Source: JAJFVC01 sp039698075
GTDB taxonomy: Bacteria > Planctomycetota > Planctomycetia > Pirellulales > Thermoguttaceae
Assembly (NCBI GenBank): GCA_039698075.1
Contig: JBDKTJ010000123.1
Span: 1-31,167, forward strand
Direction: 5' to 3'
DNA: 31,167 nt
The notes under the pieces were generated by a model. That model ran no database searches and was not told the origin of the DNA. It saw only the letters and a program-made list of their open reading frames with translations. The position numbers and the translations under genes are program-made. Within the stretch, counting starts at the first letter, position 1; the number at the start of each line of letters is the position of its first letter. Shown piece by piece: positions 24,761-31,167 of this stretch.

Positions 24761-25804
24761 TTAGGTAATGTGTTCCCGTTTCGAATCCCTAGTGCCCTCA
24801 TAGGCAACCAATTTCGTGATGTCTCCCCTCATGCCTTCAAAATTACCGGCCCATGCGATTGGCTCGACGATTTTTCCGTCGTAGCCGGACTGAAAGAGAG
24901 CCTCGCAAGAACGTCGCGGGTAACGCGCTAACCGCGACTCATAAAAGCTCCGATAAACGTCGTTGTGGTCATCATAAAGGGTAAAAGGTAACCATTGCCA
25001 TCCAAGCTTATCCCGATCTCGAATGTCGATGATCTCCAAACGATGAATCAACTTGTGAGACTCTCCATCCTTCCAGGCGGCCTTGAGGGTAGCCATTGCT
25101 TCTTGATCTGTCGTTGGCGCGCTATAGCCAAATATGGTGATGATAAGCGCCCGCGAAATGAACTTGCGAAAATCCTCCCATTGAGAGACTAGGTAAGGGT
25201 CGTTCGCGTAGTTCTTCTTTTCGACGGGATAGAGTAGACGTGTTGGAGTCACATTGTTTGCGCCACAGCCAAGGCAGGTCTCGGCTTTTCGCGTCGCGGT
25301 ATGGCACTGCTCGCAGAATGCGACACGGACATTGCCGTGCAGGTGAAAGATGTTGGGCAAGTTGGACGGGGGCACTATGCCAGCAACGCGCATGTAGGCA
25401 TCAGCAAGGAAGGGGTCCCAATTGAACGTGAAGATTGCGTCCTTGCCACGCAACGATAACAACAGCAAGTCGTAGATCGTTGGATAATTCGGTAGGATCA
25501 AGTGGTTGAAATAGTCTTCAACACAATTTTCAATCTTCTGGACCAGCGATGATTGTGGATCGGAGGCGTGGAGGCGACTGTACAGGGACTCAAAACCGAT
25601 GGTTGGATCGTGGCCCGCACCGGCAATAAGGTCGTTCAGTTCAAGTATTTCGACCAAGTTTGCCATCACGGGGAGTCGCCTCCCCAAAGCATCGCCGTTG
25701 GGGCAGGCTGCAACACTGGCACCCGCTCCCAATATCACGACATGTGGCTCAATGCGGCGGCATCGCAACGAAATAAGGTCATCCTGTGTAACATCGTATC
25801 CCAC
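24761..25804 (-). CDS. SIR2-like NAD-dependent protein
   Basis: A 347-residue protein. The Rossmann NAD-binding motif GAGAS is at residues 26-30, the catalytic-site FNWD at 127-130 (corresponding to the sirtuin Q-N-x-D region), HLHGN around His156, and a four-Cys zinc ribbon CEQC (163-166) with CLGC (177-180). Sirtuins deacylate proteins with NAD; bacterial SIR2-like proteins in defence systems (for example ThsA, DSR) hydrolyse NAD. Residues for NAD cleavage appear intact, but the surrounding sequence is unlike housekeeping CobB. The gene is visibly lower in G+C than its neighbours and sits between hairpin repeats, so horizontal acquisition is likely. The start is GTG 25804, with AGGTG 6 nt upstream. 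No partner gene is adjacent. Defence function is an inference only. Confidence 0.88.
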   Translation of the reverse strand: MGYDVTQDDLISLRCRRIEPHVVILGAGASVAACPNGDALGRRLPVMANLVEILELNDLIAGAGHDPTIGFESLYSRLHASDPQSSLVQKIENCVEDYFNHLILPNYPTIYDLLLLSLRGKDAIFTFNWDPFLADAYMRVAGIVPPSNLPNIFHLHGNVRVAFCEQCHTATRKAETCLGCGANNVTPTRLLYPVEKKNYANDPYLVSQWEDFRKFISRALIITIFGYSAPTTDQEAMATLKAAWKDGESHKLIHRLEIIDIRDRDKLGWQWLPFTLYDDHNDVYRSFYESRLARYPRRSCEALFQSGYDGKIVEPIAWAGNFEGMRGDITKLVAYEGTRDSKREHIT

Positions 25805-25840
25805 AATTCACCTACTCTGGAGGAAAGATCAAAGGGGGTC

Positions 25841-25989
25841 GATCAAAGGGGGTCGGGAGTCTTTTGTGTCGTCGCCGAGGGCACGATACGCCTCTCCGCC
25901 GCCTGGTGACTCGCAATCGTCGTAGCATGTGCAGAGAATATCAATCCACTACAATCCTGTCAACGAAAAGACTCCCACTCCCTTTGATC
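25841..25989. repeat. MITE-like element with imperfect terminal inverted repeats
   Basis: The left end GATCAAAGGGGGTCGGGAGT plus CTTTT (25841-25865) is mirrored by the complement of 25966-25989 (gatcaaagggagtgggagtctttt), with one gap and few mismatches. The first 14 bp are tandemly duplicated at 25827-25840. The 100-bp core is non-coding. It lies 36 bp upstream of the SIR2-like start. Confidence 0.7.
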
Positions 25990-26032
25990 GAACCCGAGCC
26001 CACGAAAAATGCCCGAAAATCAGGTCGGTAGT

Positions 26033-26122
26033 CCATAGGTCAGACACTTCGTGCCTGATATGATGTCCGATCTCGTGTTGAAAGAGTCAGGCACGGGGGG
26101 TGCCTGATCTACGTACCTATGG
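26033..26122. repeat. Third hairpin-rich repeat element
   Basis: The ends CCATAGG (26033-26039) and CCTATGG (26116-26122) are inverted. Inside are two hairpins built from the same word: CAGACAC/GTGCCTG (26041-26057) and TCAGGCAC/GTGCCTGA (26087-26107). The arrangement resembles paired REP or MITE units. It lies between the SIR2-like gene and the mqnD-like gene. Confidence 0.6.
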
Positions 26123-26204
26123 CCGGGTAAAAACACGGAATCGTTGGCGAACGACGTGATGGACGAGGAGGATGAGCTCTGACGGCGATTGGCGTGCGCC
26201 GCCG

Positions 26205-27086
26205 CTAGTCGACAAACTCGGGCACGACTAGCTTCGGAATTGCGCCGGCTCGATAGCCTTCTTCCAAAAGCCGCGCGACGGCTTGACGGCCGACCGGACC
26301 GAAATCGAGCGTCCAGTGATTCACGTACATCTCGACAAACTGGTCCGCCTTCGCTCGATTCAGACCTCGACCGAAACTTAGCGCGTGGCTCAACGCCTCG
26401 TCGCGATGTTCCAGGCCGAAGTTGATGCTTTCTCGCAACAAACGATGCACGTCGTGAATCACCTGCTCGCCCAGATCGCGGCGGATTCCGTTCGCCCCCA
26501 ACGGCAACGGCAGGCCCGTGCGTTCGAACCACCACTGGCCCGTGTCCACGACCAGTTCAAGCTGCTGATCGGCGTAGGTCAGTTGGCCTTCGTGAATGAT
26601 CAGTCCGGCGTCGATCGGGCGGCCCTGGTATTGGCCCGCAGCGACAACGTCCAAAATCTGGTCGAACGGCACGAGCACGTAATCGAACGGTCGGCCGAGG
26701 CAAAGCTGCAAGGCCAAGAAGGCCGTGGTGCGAACGCCCGGCACCGCGATCGTTTTGCCGGCCAGATCGGCGATCGAAAGTTTTCGCCGGGCCACGACCA
26801 TCGGTCCATAGCGGTCGCCCATGCTCGCGCCGCAGGAACAGAGCATATAGCGGTCGCTCAGGTAGGCGTAGGCGTGGACGCTGACGGCCGTCAGTTCGAG
26901 TTCGCCTTTTAGGGCGCGTTGGTTGAGCGTTTCGATATCGACCAACTCGTGGCTGAAACGATATCGGCCCGTCGGGATCTTGCCCTTGGCCAGGGCATAG
27001 AACATGAAGGCGTCGTCCGGGTCGGGACTATGGCCGACGCGGATGGGCAGGGGCTCATCGGTGGGATGGGGTTTTTGCTGATTCAC
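26205..27086 (-). CDS. mqnD: Menaquinone biosynthesis protein, MqnD-like (1,4-dihydroxy-6-naphthoate synthase)
   Basis: A 293-residue protein with a periplasmic-binding-protein-like fold. It belongs to the MqnA/MqnD family of the futalosine route to menaquinone; MqnD converts cyclic dehypoxanthine futalosine to 1,4-dihydroxy-6-naphthoate in the cytoplasm. Seen here are HSPDPDDAFMFYAL (about 19-32), the ligand-loop stretch SCGASMGDRYGPMVV (about 83-97), PGVRTTAFLALQL, GLIIHEGQLTY and a C-terminal QFVEMYVNHWTLDF. No signal peptide is present, which argues against a transporter receptor. The start is GTG 27086; an ATG just upstream is out of frame. It lies 53 nt after csrA on the same strand and may be co-transcribed. 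MqnA or a generic family member is the main alternative. Confidence 0.82.
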   Translation of the reverse strand: MNQQKPHPTDEPLPIRVGHSPDPDDAFMFYALAKGKIPTGRYRFSHELVDIETLNQRALKGELELTAVSVHAYAYLSDRYMLCSCGASMGDRYGPMVVARRKLSIADLAGKTIAVPGVRTTAFLALQLCLGRPFDYVLVPFDQILDVVAAGQYQGRPIDAGLIIHEGQLTYADQQLELVVDTGQWWFERTGLPLPLGANGIRRDLGEQVIHDVHRLLRESINFGLEHRDEALSHALSFGRGLNRAKADQFVEMYVNHWTLDFGPVGRQAVARLLEEGYRAGAIPKLVVPEFVD

Positions 27087-27139
27087 GAGCCCATTATCAA
27101 GGATCGTCGTTGCAAACTCCAGGGGGGGCGGTCGCCGAA

Positions 27140-27364
27140 TCAGGAAACGCCGTGGTTCGACGTCTCGACCGTGGCCGGCAGCGACGAGCTTCTGCGGTGG
27201 TTTTCGCGCTGGATCGCCTCGTAAACCTCTTGGCGATGGACCGGAATCTCGCCGGGCGCCTGGATCCCAACGCGAACCTTGTCCCCCCGAATGTCGACAA
27301 TCGTTACCACCACTTTGTCGCCAATCACGATGCTCTCATCGCGTTGCCGAGATAAAACAAGCAT
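27140..27364 (-). CDS. csrA: Carbon storage regulator CsrA
   Basis: A 74-residue RNA-binding post-transcriptional regulator that dimerises and binds GGA-containing leaders. The sequence starts MLVLSRQRDESIVIGDKVVV, and the key RNA-contact residues L4 and R44 (VHRQEVY) are present. About 15 residues of Ser/Thr-rich tail extend beyond the core. ATG 27364 has an AAGGAG site 8 nt upstream; that site is itself a GGA motif, so autoregulation is possible. It is divergent from the kinase gene and 53 nt ahead of the mqnD-like gene. Confidence 0.95.
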   Translation of the reverse strand: MLVLSRQRDESIVIGDKVVVTIVDIRGDKVRVGIQAPGEIPVHRQEVYEAIQRENHRRSSSLPATVETSNHGVS

Positions 27365-27506
27365 CGTGGGGCTCCTTCCGAGGGTGATGGTATGGATAGG
27401 GGGACGCGCAAAATGGATGTATGCGTAGAATATATCGGCTGCGGCAATCTACGGCCAGTAGAAAAACTAGAATAAATAGATGGAGTCTTGTGCGTTCTTC
27501 GCTGAG

Positions 27507-27535
27507 TTGACCGGCCATTTTGGCGAAGTTAGAAT
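27507..27535 (+). promoter_or_regulatory. Promoter of the Ser/Thr kinase gene
   Basis: TTGACC (27507-27512), an optimal 17-bp spacer and TAGAAT (27530-27535), each one mismatch from the sigma-70 consensus. The leader to the kinase start would be about 120 nt. It lies in the divergent region shared with csrA, which otherwise contains no gene. Confidence 0.6.
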
Positions 27536-27659
27536 GAAGATTCCAGGGTCGAACTGGGCTTTTCTTGATCGGGCGTTCGTCCCAACAGCGATCCGACGTT
27601 CTTGCCGGATGGAACGGCGATTTTGAAGTGGGTTCCCCTCGGTTCAGTCAGATTTCTTC

Positions 27660-30389
27660 ATGAGTGACTCGGCCTCCGACGCTCGAAAAGACAGCACGGC
27701 ACAGCCCTCCAGTGGGGCAGACGGCCTGCGTGACGAACGTTCGACGTCGGTTCCAAAAACGCCAGACTTCGCGAGCAAATCGGCGACATTGAACCCAAAA
27801 ACGCCGGGCGCGGCCAGTGAACCGGCGACGACCTTGAATCAACAAACGCCGCTGATTGTGACCGATCAGCCAACGATCATCACCGGCCGCAACCCGATGC
27901 CCGCGCCGGCGCTGTCCGATTCGACCCATCGAATTCTCGAAGGCCGCGTGATGCCGGGCGATCGGCTGGAGCATTTCGAGTTGGTCGAGTACGTGGGCGG
28001 GGGCGGAATGGGCCGCGTGTTTCGGGCGTTGGACACGCAGTTGGGGCGGACGGTCGCCTTGAAAGTGCTCACGCCCGAGCAGGCCGCCGATCCCGACGCC
28101 TTGCAACGATTTCAGAACGAGGCGCAGTCGTCGGCTCGGCTCGATCACGACAACATCGCCCGGGCGTATTACGTGGGCGAAGATCGCGGGCTGCACTTTA
28201 TCGTGTTCGAGTTTGTCGAGGGTGAGAACGTTCGGACGATGGTCGAACGTCGCGGTCCGCTGCCGTTGGCCGAGGTGGTCAGTTACACGTTGCAAGTGGC
28301 CGAGGCGCTGGCCCATGCCCACGCCCGGTCGGTGGTCCATCGCGACATCAAGCCGTCAAACGTGTTGATTACGCCCGAGGGCCGGGTGAAATTGATCGAC
28401 ATGGGGTTGGCGCGGCTTCGGACCGCGGATCCCGCGGCGGCGGAGTTGACGGCCAGCGGAGTGACGCTCGGCACGTTCGATTACATTTCGCCGGAACAAG
28501 CCCGGGATCCTCGCAACGCGGACATTCGGAGCGACATCTATTCGCTCGGCTGCACGGTGTTTTACATGCTTGCCGGTCAGCCGCCGTTTCCGGAGGGCAC
28601 GGTGTTGCAGAAGCTTTTGCAGCATCAGGGCGATGCGCCGCCGGACATTCGCCAGTCTCGTCCCGAACTGCCGGACGAGTTGGCTCGCGTGTTGGGCAAG
28701 ATGATGGAGAAAGACCCACGCCGTCGGTATGCGAATCCGACGGAGTTGACCGCCGATTTGCTCTTGCTGGCCGATCGGATCGGATTGCGGCCGGTGAGCC
28801 CGTCGAGCCGCGTGTGGCTTGTGCCGCAAGAGCCGTCCACGTCGTGGATGCGTCGACATCTGCCGTGGTTGCTGCCGGTGGTCGCGTTGGTGGGCATCGT
28901 CGTGCTGTTGGACCGATATTGGCGTGACGACGAGCCTTCGCCGCCGGTCCAGTCGGCCGGATCCGGACTGAAATCGCCGCCATCGCCGAATGGAAAGCGA
29001 ATCGACGCATCGGCGGTCAAGAAGAACAATGCGTCGCCCGAGCCGAAAACAGCGGAACAGACCGTTCCATCGTCGTCGGCGCTGACGTTGGGGACCGCGA
29101 CCGTGACGACGGTGCTGCCGCCGCCTTCCGATTCGCCGCCGGAAACGTCGATTGAGTCGTCGTTTTCAATTTTGTCGCCGGCGCGGCGCGTGGGAACGTT
29201 GGTCGTGTGCGCTAATCCGCACGGCGACGAGCAGTATGCGACACTCGAAGCGGCCTGCGCGGCGGCCAACGACGGCGACGCGATCGAACTGCGATTCAAC
29301 GGGCCGCGCGAGGAGCGGCCGCTGAAGATCGGCAATTTGAATTTGACGATTCGGGCGGGCGACGGTTTCGCGCCGGTCGTGGTGTTTCGGCCCACAAACG
29401 CCGACCCGGTCAAATATCCGCGCAGCATGTTCATGCTTGGAGGCGGCCGACTTACGCTGGTCGGCGCGGCGTTCGAGTTGCACGTGCCGCACAACGTTCC
29501 GGCCGACAATTGGTCGATGTTCGAGACGCAAGGCGGCGCGCTGATCCGGCTGGAGCGATGCTGGCTAACGGTTCAAAACGTCTCGGCCAAAGGAACGGCG
29601 TACCATCAGGACGTCGCCATGTTTCGCGTCCGATTGTCGCCCGACGCCGAGATGGGCGCGGAGGGGGCGCCGTCCGCCACGCCGCTGGCCACCATCGAAA
29701 TGGCCGACAGCGTCGTGCGAGGCGAGGCCGACGGTTTACGCGTCGAAGACGTTCAGCCGGTCCATCTGACCGTGGACGACGGACTGTTGATTCTCGGCGG
29801 CCGGCTTCTGTCGGCGGGCGGCGGCGCAACGGCCCCGAAACTCGACGAAGTGCTGCGCGTCGAATTGCGCGACACGACCGCGCTGGCGCAGAGCGGATTG
29901 TGCTGGATGGTCAACACGACGTCGCGCCCGCATCAGTTGACCGCGCAGTTGGTGGCGACCCACAGCATCCTGATGGTTTCGTCGGGCTCGCCGTTGATCG
30001 AACAAGAAGGCTCGGCCAGCGTGGAAGATTTTCGCCAGCGATTCATTTGGAACGGCGACCGGAACTTTTACCAAGGGGTGAGCGCGTTTTGGACGATTCG
30101 GAACATCGACTTCGAAGCGCCGCCGGAGACGATGGACTTCGAGGCATGGGAAACCTACTGGGGCCCGTCGCGCGAGATCCAGCCGAGCGTCGCCCGATTG
30201 AAGTGGCGTCGACCGCCCGCCGCCGATCGGCCGTTGCACGCGTGTGGCCCTGGCGATTATACTTTAGACAGTTCGATGTTTCGAGATGCGGCCAGCCAGC
30301 CCGGTTGTCGACCCAATCGGCTGCTGAGGCCCGCGTCGGGCGGCGTCGGCGCCAAATCGGTCGGCGACGTGAAAGGCCGAGCGGATTGA
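27660..30389 (+). CDS. Membrane Ser/Thr protein kinase with extracytoplasmic beta-helix-like domain
   Basis: A 909-residue Hanks-type kinase. Residues 1-100 are a Ser/Thr/Pro-rich tail with spaced TP motifs (PKTPDF, PKTPGA, QQTPL). The kinase domain spans about 105-375: glycine loop VGGGGMG (112-118), K135 in VALKV, H227-R228-D229 with KPSN, D247-M-G in place of DFG, GTFDYISPEQAR, and SDIYSLGCTVFYML. A membrane span follows at about 402-420. Then comes a low-complexity linker and an ectodomain of about 350 residues. It begins VVCANPHGDEQYATLEAACA, resembling the start of right-handed beta-helix domains, and could sense a surface ligand. Active-site residues are complete. No Shine-Dalgarno site is seen before ATG 27660; a good promoter lies 125 nt upstream. 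No partner phosphatase is nearby. Confidence 0.93.
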   Translation: MSDSASDARKDSTAQPSSGADGLRDERSTSVPKTPDFASKSATLNPKTPGAASEPATTLNQQTPLIVTDQPTIITGRNPMPAPALSDSTHRILEGRVMPGDRLEHFELVEYVGGGGMGRVFRALDTQLGRTVALKVLTPEQAADPDALQRFQNEAQSSARLDHDNIARAYYVGEDRGLHFIVFEFVEGENVRTMVERRGPLPLAEVVSYTLQVAEALAHAHARSVVHRDIKPSNVLITPEGRVKLIDMGLARLRTADPAAAELTASGVTLGTFDYISPEQARDPRNADIRSDIYSLGCTVFYMLAGQPPFPEGTVLQKLLQHQGDAPPDIRQSRPELPDELARVLGKMMEKDPRRRYANPTELTADLLLLADRIGLRPVSPSSRVWLVPQEPSTSWMRRHLPWLLPVVALVGIVVLLDRYWRDDEPSPPVQSAGSGLKSPPSPNGKRIDASAVKKNNASPEPKTAEQTVPSSSALTLGTATVTTVLPPPSDSPPETSIESSFSILSPARRVGTLVVCANPHGDEQYATLEAACAAANDGDAIELRFNGPREERPLKIGNLNLTIRAGDGFAPVVVFRPTNADPVKYPRSMFMLGGGRLTLVGAAFELHVPHNVPADNWSMFETQGGALIRLERCWLTVQNVSAKGTAYHQDVAMFRVRLSPDAEMGAEGAPSATPLATIEMADSVVRGEADGLRVEDVQPVHLTVDDGLLILGGRLLSAGGGATAPKLDEVLRVELRDTTALAQSGLCWMVNTTSRPHQLTAQLVATHSILMVSSGSPLIEQEGSASVEDFRQRFIWNGDRNFYQGVSAFWTIRNIDFEAPPETMDFEAWETYWGPSREIQPSVARLKWRRPPAADRPLHACGPGDYTLDSSMFRDAASQPGCRPNRLLRPASGGVGAKSVGDVKGRAD

Positions 30390-30425
30390 GCGTCGGACCG
30401 TCGTTTTGGGAGATTGATCAGTTTT

Positions 30426-30499
30426 GGGCGATTAGCTCAGTTGGTTAGAGCGCCACGTTTACACCGTGGATGTCGGGGGTTCGAGTCCCTTATCGCCCA
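30426..30499 (+). tRNA. tRNA-Val (anticodon TAC)
   Basis: A complete cloverleaf: acceptor GGGCGAT/ATCGCCC, D-arm TAGCTCAGTTGGTTAGAG, anticodon stem CCACG/CGTGG with loop TTTACAC giving anticodon TAC (valine), and TpsiC arm with GGTTCGAGTCC. The discriminator base is A; no CCA is encoded. The 3' part overlaps the end of an antisense tyrosine recombinase gene. Confidence 0.95.
30437..30499. other. Probable attachment site (att) within tRNA-Val
   Basis: The recombinase gene terminates inside the tRNA, and its last roughly 20 codons are the antisense of the tRNA 3' part. The peptide IRDSNPRHPRCKRGALTN is characteristic of reading across a tRNA. Integration into a tRNA 3' half is the normal habit of such elements. 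The other att copy would lie outside the window to the right. Confidence 0.5.
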
Positions 30500-31167
30500 C
30501 TGGTCAGACTCGTTGACAGCCGTTGTCCGCGGGTCTTTTTTATTGACTGGCAAAGCACTTACGGCAACGGCGTCGGTCATGGCCGGTCTTTTGGTTTCAT
30601 CGGCCATCTTGTCCAGAATTGACCCCAATATGCTCGTTTTGCCGGCAGTTGGTGCAAACTTTGGTGCAAACTGGCAAGGCATCGAATCGTCGGTCCCCGT
30701 TGCACTTACGACGTTTGCTGCCGTTTGCTTTCCGTCCCTGAGAGGTAGGGGCGGCAACGATTCCACGGCCCCGGCCACATCCAACAGCTTGGGATCGGTG
30801 TAGACGTTCATCGTCAGGTCGATCTTGCTATGACGCATTGCCGCTTGCGCCGTTCGCGGTGCCACGCCCGCTTTGCTCAACAGCGTGCCGAAGGTGTGCC
30901 GCAAGGCATGAACGTCAACCGTTCGGCCGCGTTCATCCCGAGTGTCAATCTTCCACTTGCCCGGCGAGACTTCCACCCGGCGAGCAATACCGGCGGCGAC
31001 AAGATCGCGGTCAAGGATTCGGACCAGCCCGGTGGGAACGGTAAACAAGGGCGTATCGGCCGGCAGCGTCGGCACGGTAGGCAACGACAGACAAGATTGC
31101 CCTTCTCGGTTCACAGAATCGCTTGCGTCGCGTTTTTTGCGTTTCTGGTGTTTCGAGTCGAAACGGA
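30437..31167 (-). CDS. Tyrosine recombinase/integrase, N-terminus off window
   Basis: The frame is open to the right edge, so the N-terminal part, including the first catalytic Arg, is missing. The visible 243 codons hold the C-terminal catalytic part: H-A-L-R-H in VDVHALRHTFGTLLSKAGV (second catalytic His-x-x-Arg), AMRHSKIDLTMNVYTDP with the catalytic His and nucleophile Tyr. A GTG at 31114 is an internal codon rather than the likely start, because upstream residues (KHQKRKKRDASDS) continue the frame. The enzyme integrates and excises DNA through a 3'-phosphotyrosine. Its final residues are encoded antisense to tRNA-Val, so the gene end is tied to the attachment site. The rest of the mobile element lies to the right of the window. 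Confidence 0.9.
   Translation of the reverse strand, partial: RFDSKHQKRKKRDASDSVNREGQSCLSLPTVPTLPADTPLFTVPTGLVRILDRDLVAAGIARRVEVSPGKWKIDTRDERGRTVDVHALRHTFGTLLSKAGVAPRTAQAAMRHSKIDLTMNVYTDPKLLDVAGAVESLPPLPLRDGKQTAANVVSATGTDDSMPCQFAPKFAPTAGKTSILGSILDKMADETKRPAMTDAVAVSALPVNKKDPRTTAVNESDQWAIRDSNPRHPRCKRGALTN
30506..30541 (+). terminator. Intrinsic terminator downstream of tRNA-Val
   Basis: AGACTCG (30506-30512) pairs fully, with one G-U, with CGGGTCT (30530-30536); an inner GACA/TGTC pairing lies between them and six T residues follow at 30536-30541. It begins seven bases after the tRNA and lies within the antisense recombinase coding region. Confidence 0.6.

Noticed and set aside
25553..25925. 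Plus-strand frames opposite the start of the SIR2-like gene
   Set aside because: No motif, and they run into the inverted-repeat element; the minus strand has an intact SIR2 motif set.
24557..26122. Clustered repeats as a CRISPR array
   Set aside because: The repeats are inverted, of different sequences, and not regularly spaced by unique spacers; no cas gene is present.

Overview
The window looks like a chromosomal segment of a planctomycete, probably of the Pirellula-like group. This is inferred from gene content, not from a marker gene. The pointers are high G+C coding DNA, a Ser/Thr kinase with a membrane span and a beta-helix-like ectodomain, very large secreted proteins with no familiar enzyme domain, a PilM with a PilN-like extension, frequent GTG/TTG starts, and many starts with no clear Shine-Dalgarno site.

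Layout, left to right. (1) 1-2653, minus: the 5' part of a GH38-like (alpha-mannosidase-like) protein that runs off the left edge. (2) 2654-3165: an intergenic stretch with a REP-like palindromic repeat and a promoter. (3) 3166-8351, plus: a three-gene pilus-type cluster, a PilM/PilN-like fusion followed by two single-span membrane proteins. (4) 8558-9565, minus: an ECF sigma factor and a candidate 58-residue membrane peptide. (5) A second REP-like element placed exactly at the 3' end of uxaC (glucuronate isomerase, minus, 9880-11325), whose leader contains a strong intrinsic terminator. (6) 11602-12402, plus: an inositol-monophosphatase-family enzyme. (7) 12599-21786, plus: two overlapping giant genes coding for about 3060 residues of secreted, membrane-anchored protein. 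The second is apparently an in-frame fusion of two ancestral genes. (8) rimI, then a YfcE-type phosphodiesterase and a secreted CAP-domain protein on minus. (9) 24557-26122: a small low-G+C accessory island with a SIR2-like gene amid three different hairpin/MITE-like elements. (10) csrA and an MqnD-like menaquinone gene (minus), then a divergent Ser/Thr kinase (plus). (11) tRNA-Val(UAC) overlapped by the end of a tyrosine recombinase gene that runs off the right edge, i.e. the left junction of an integrated element.

The best candidates for undescribed biology are the giant surface-protein operon with its threefold repeated architecture, the two REP-like palindromes each flanked by long direct repeats of host sequence, the attenuator-like leader of uxaC, and the SIR2-like gene surrounded by miniature repeats. 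No CRISPR array, rRNA or complete transposase gene is visible.
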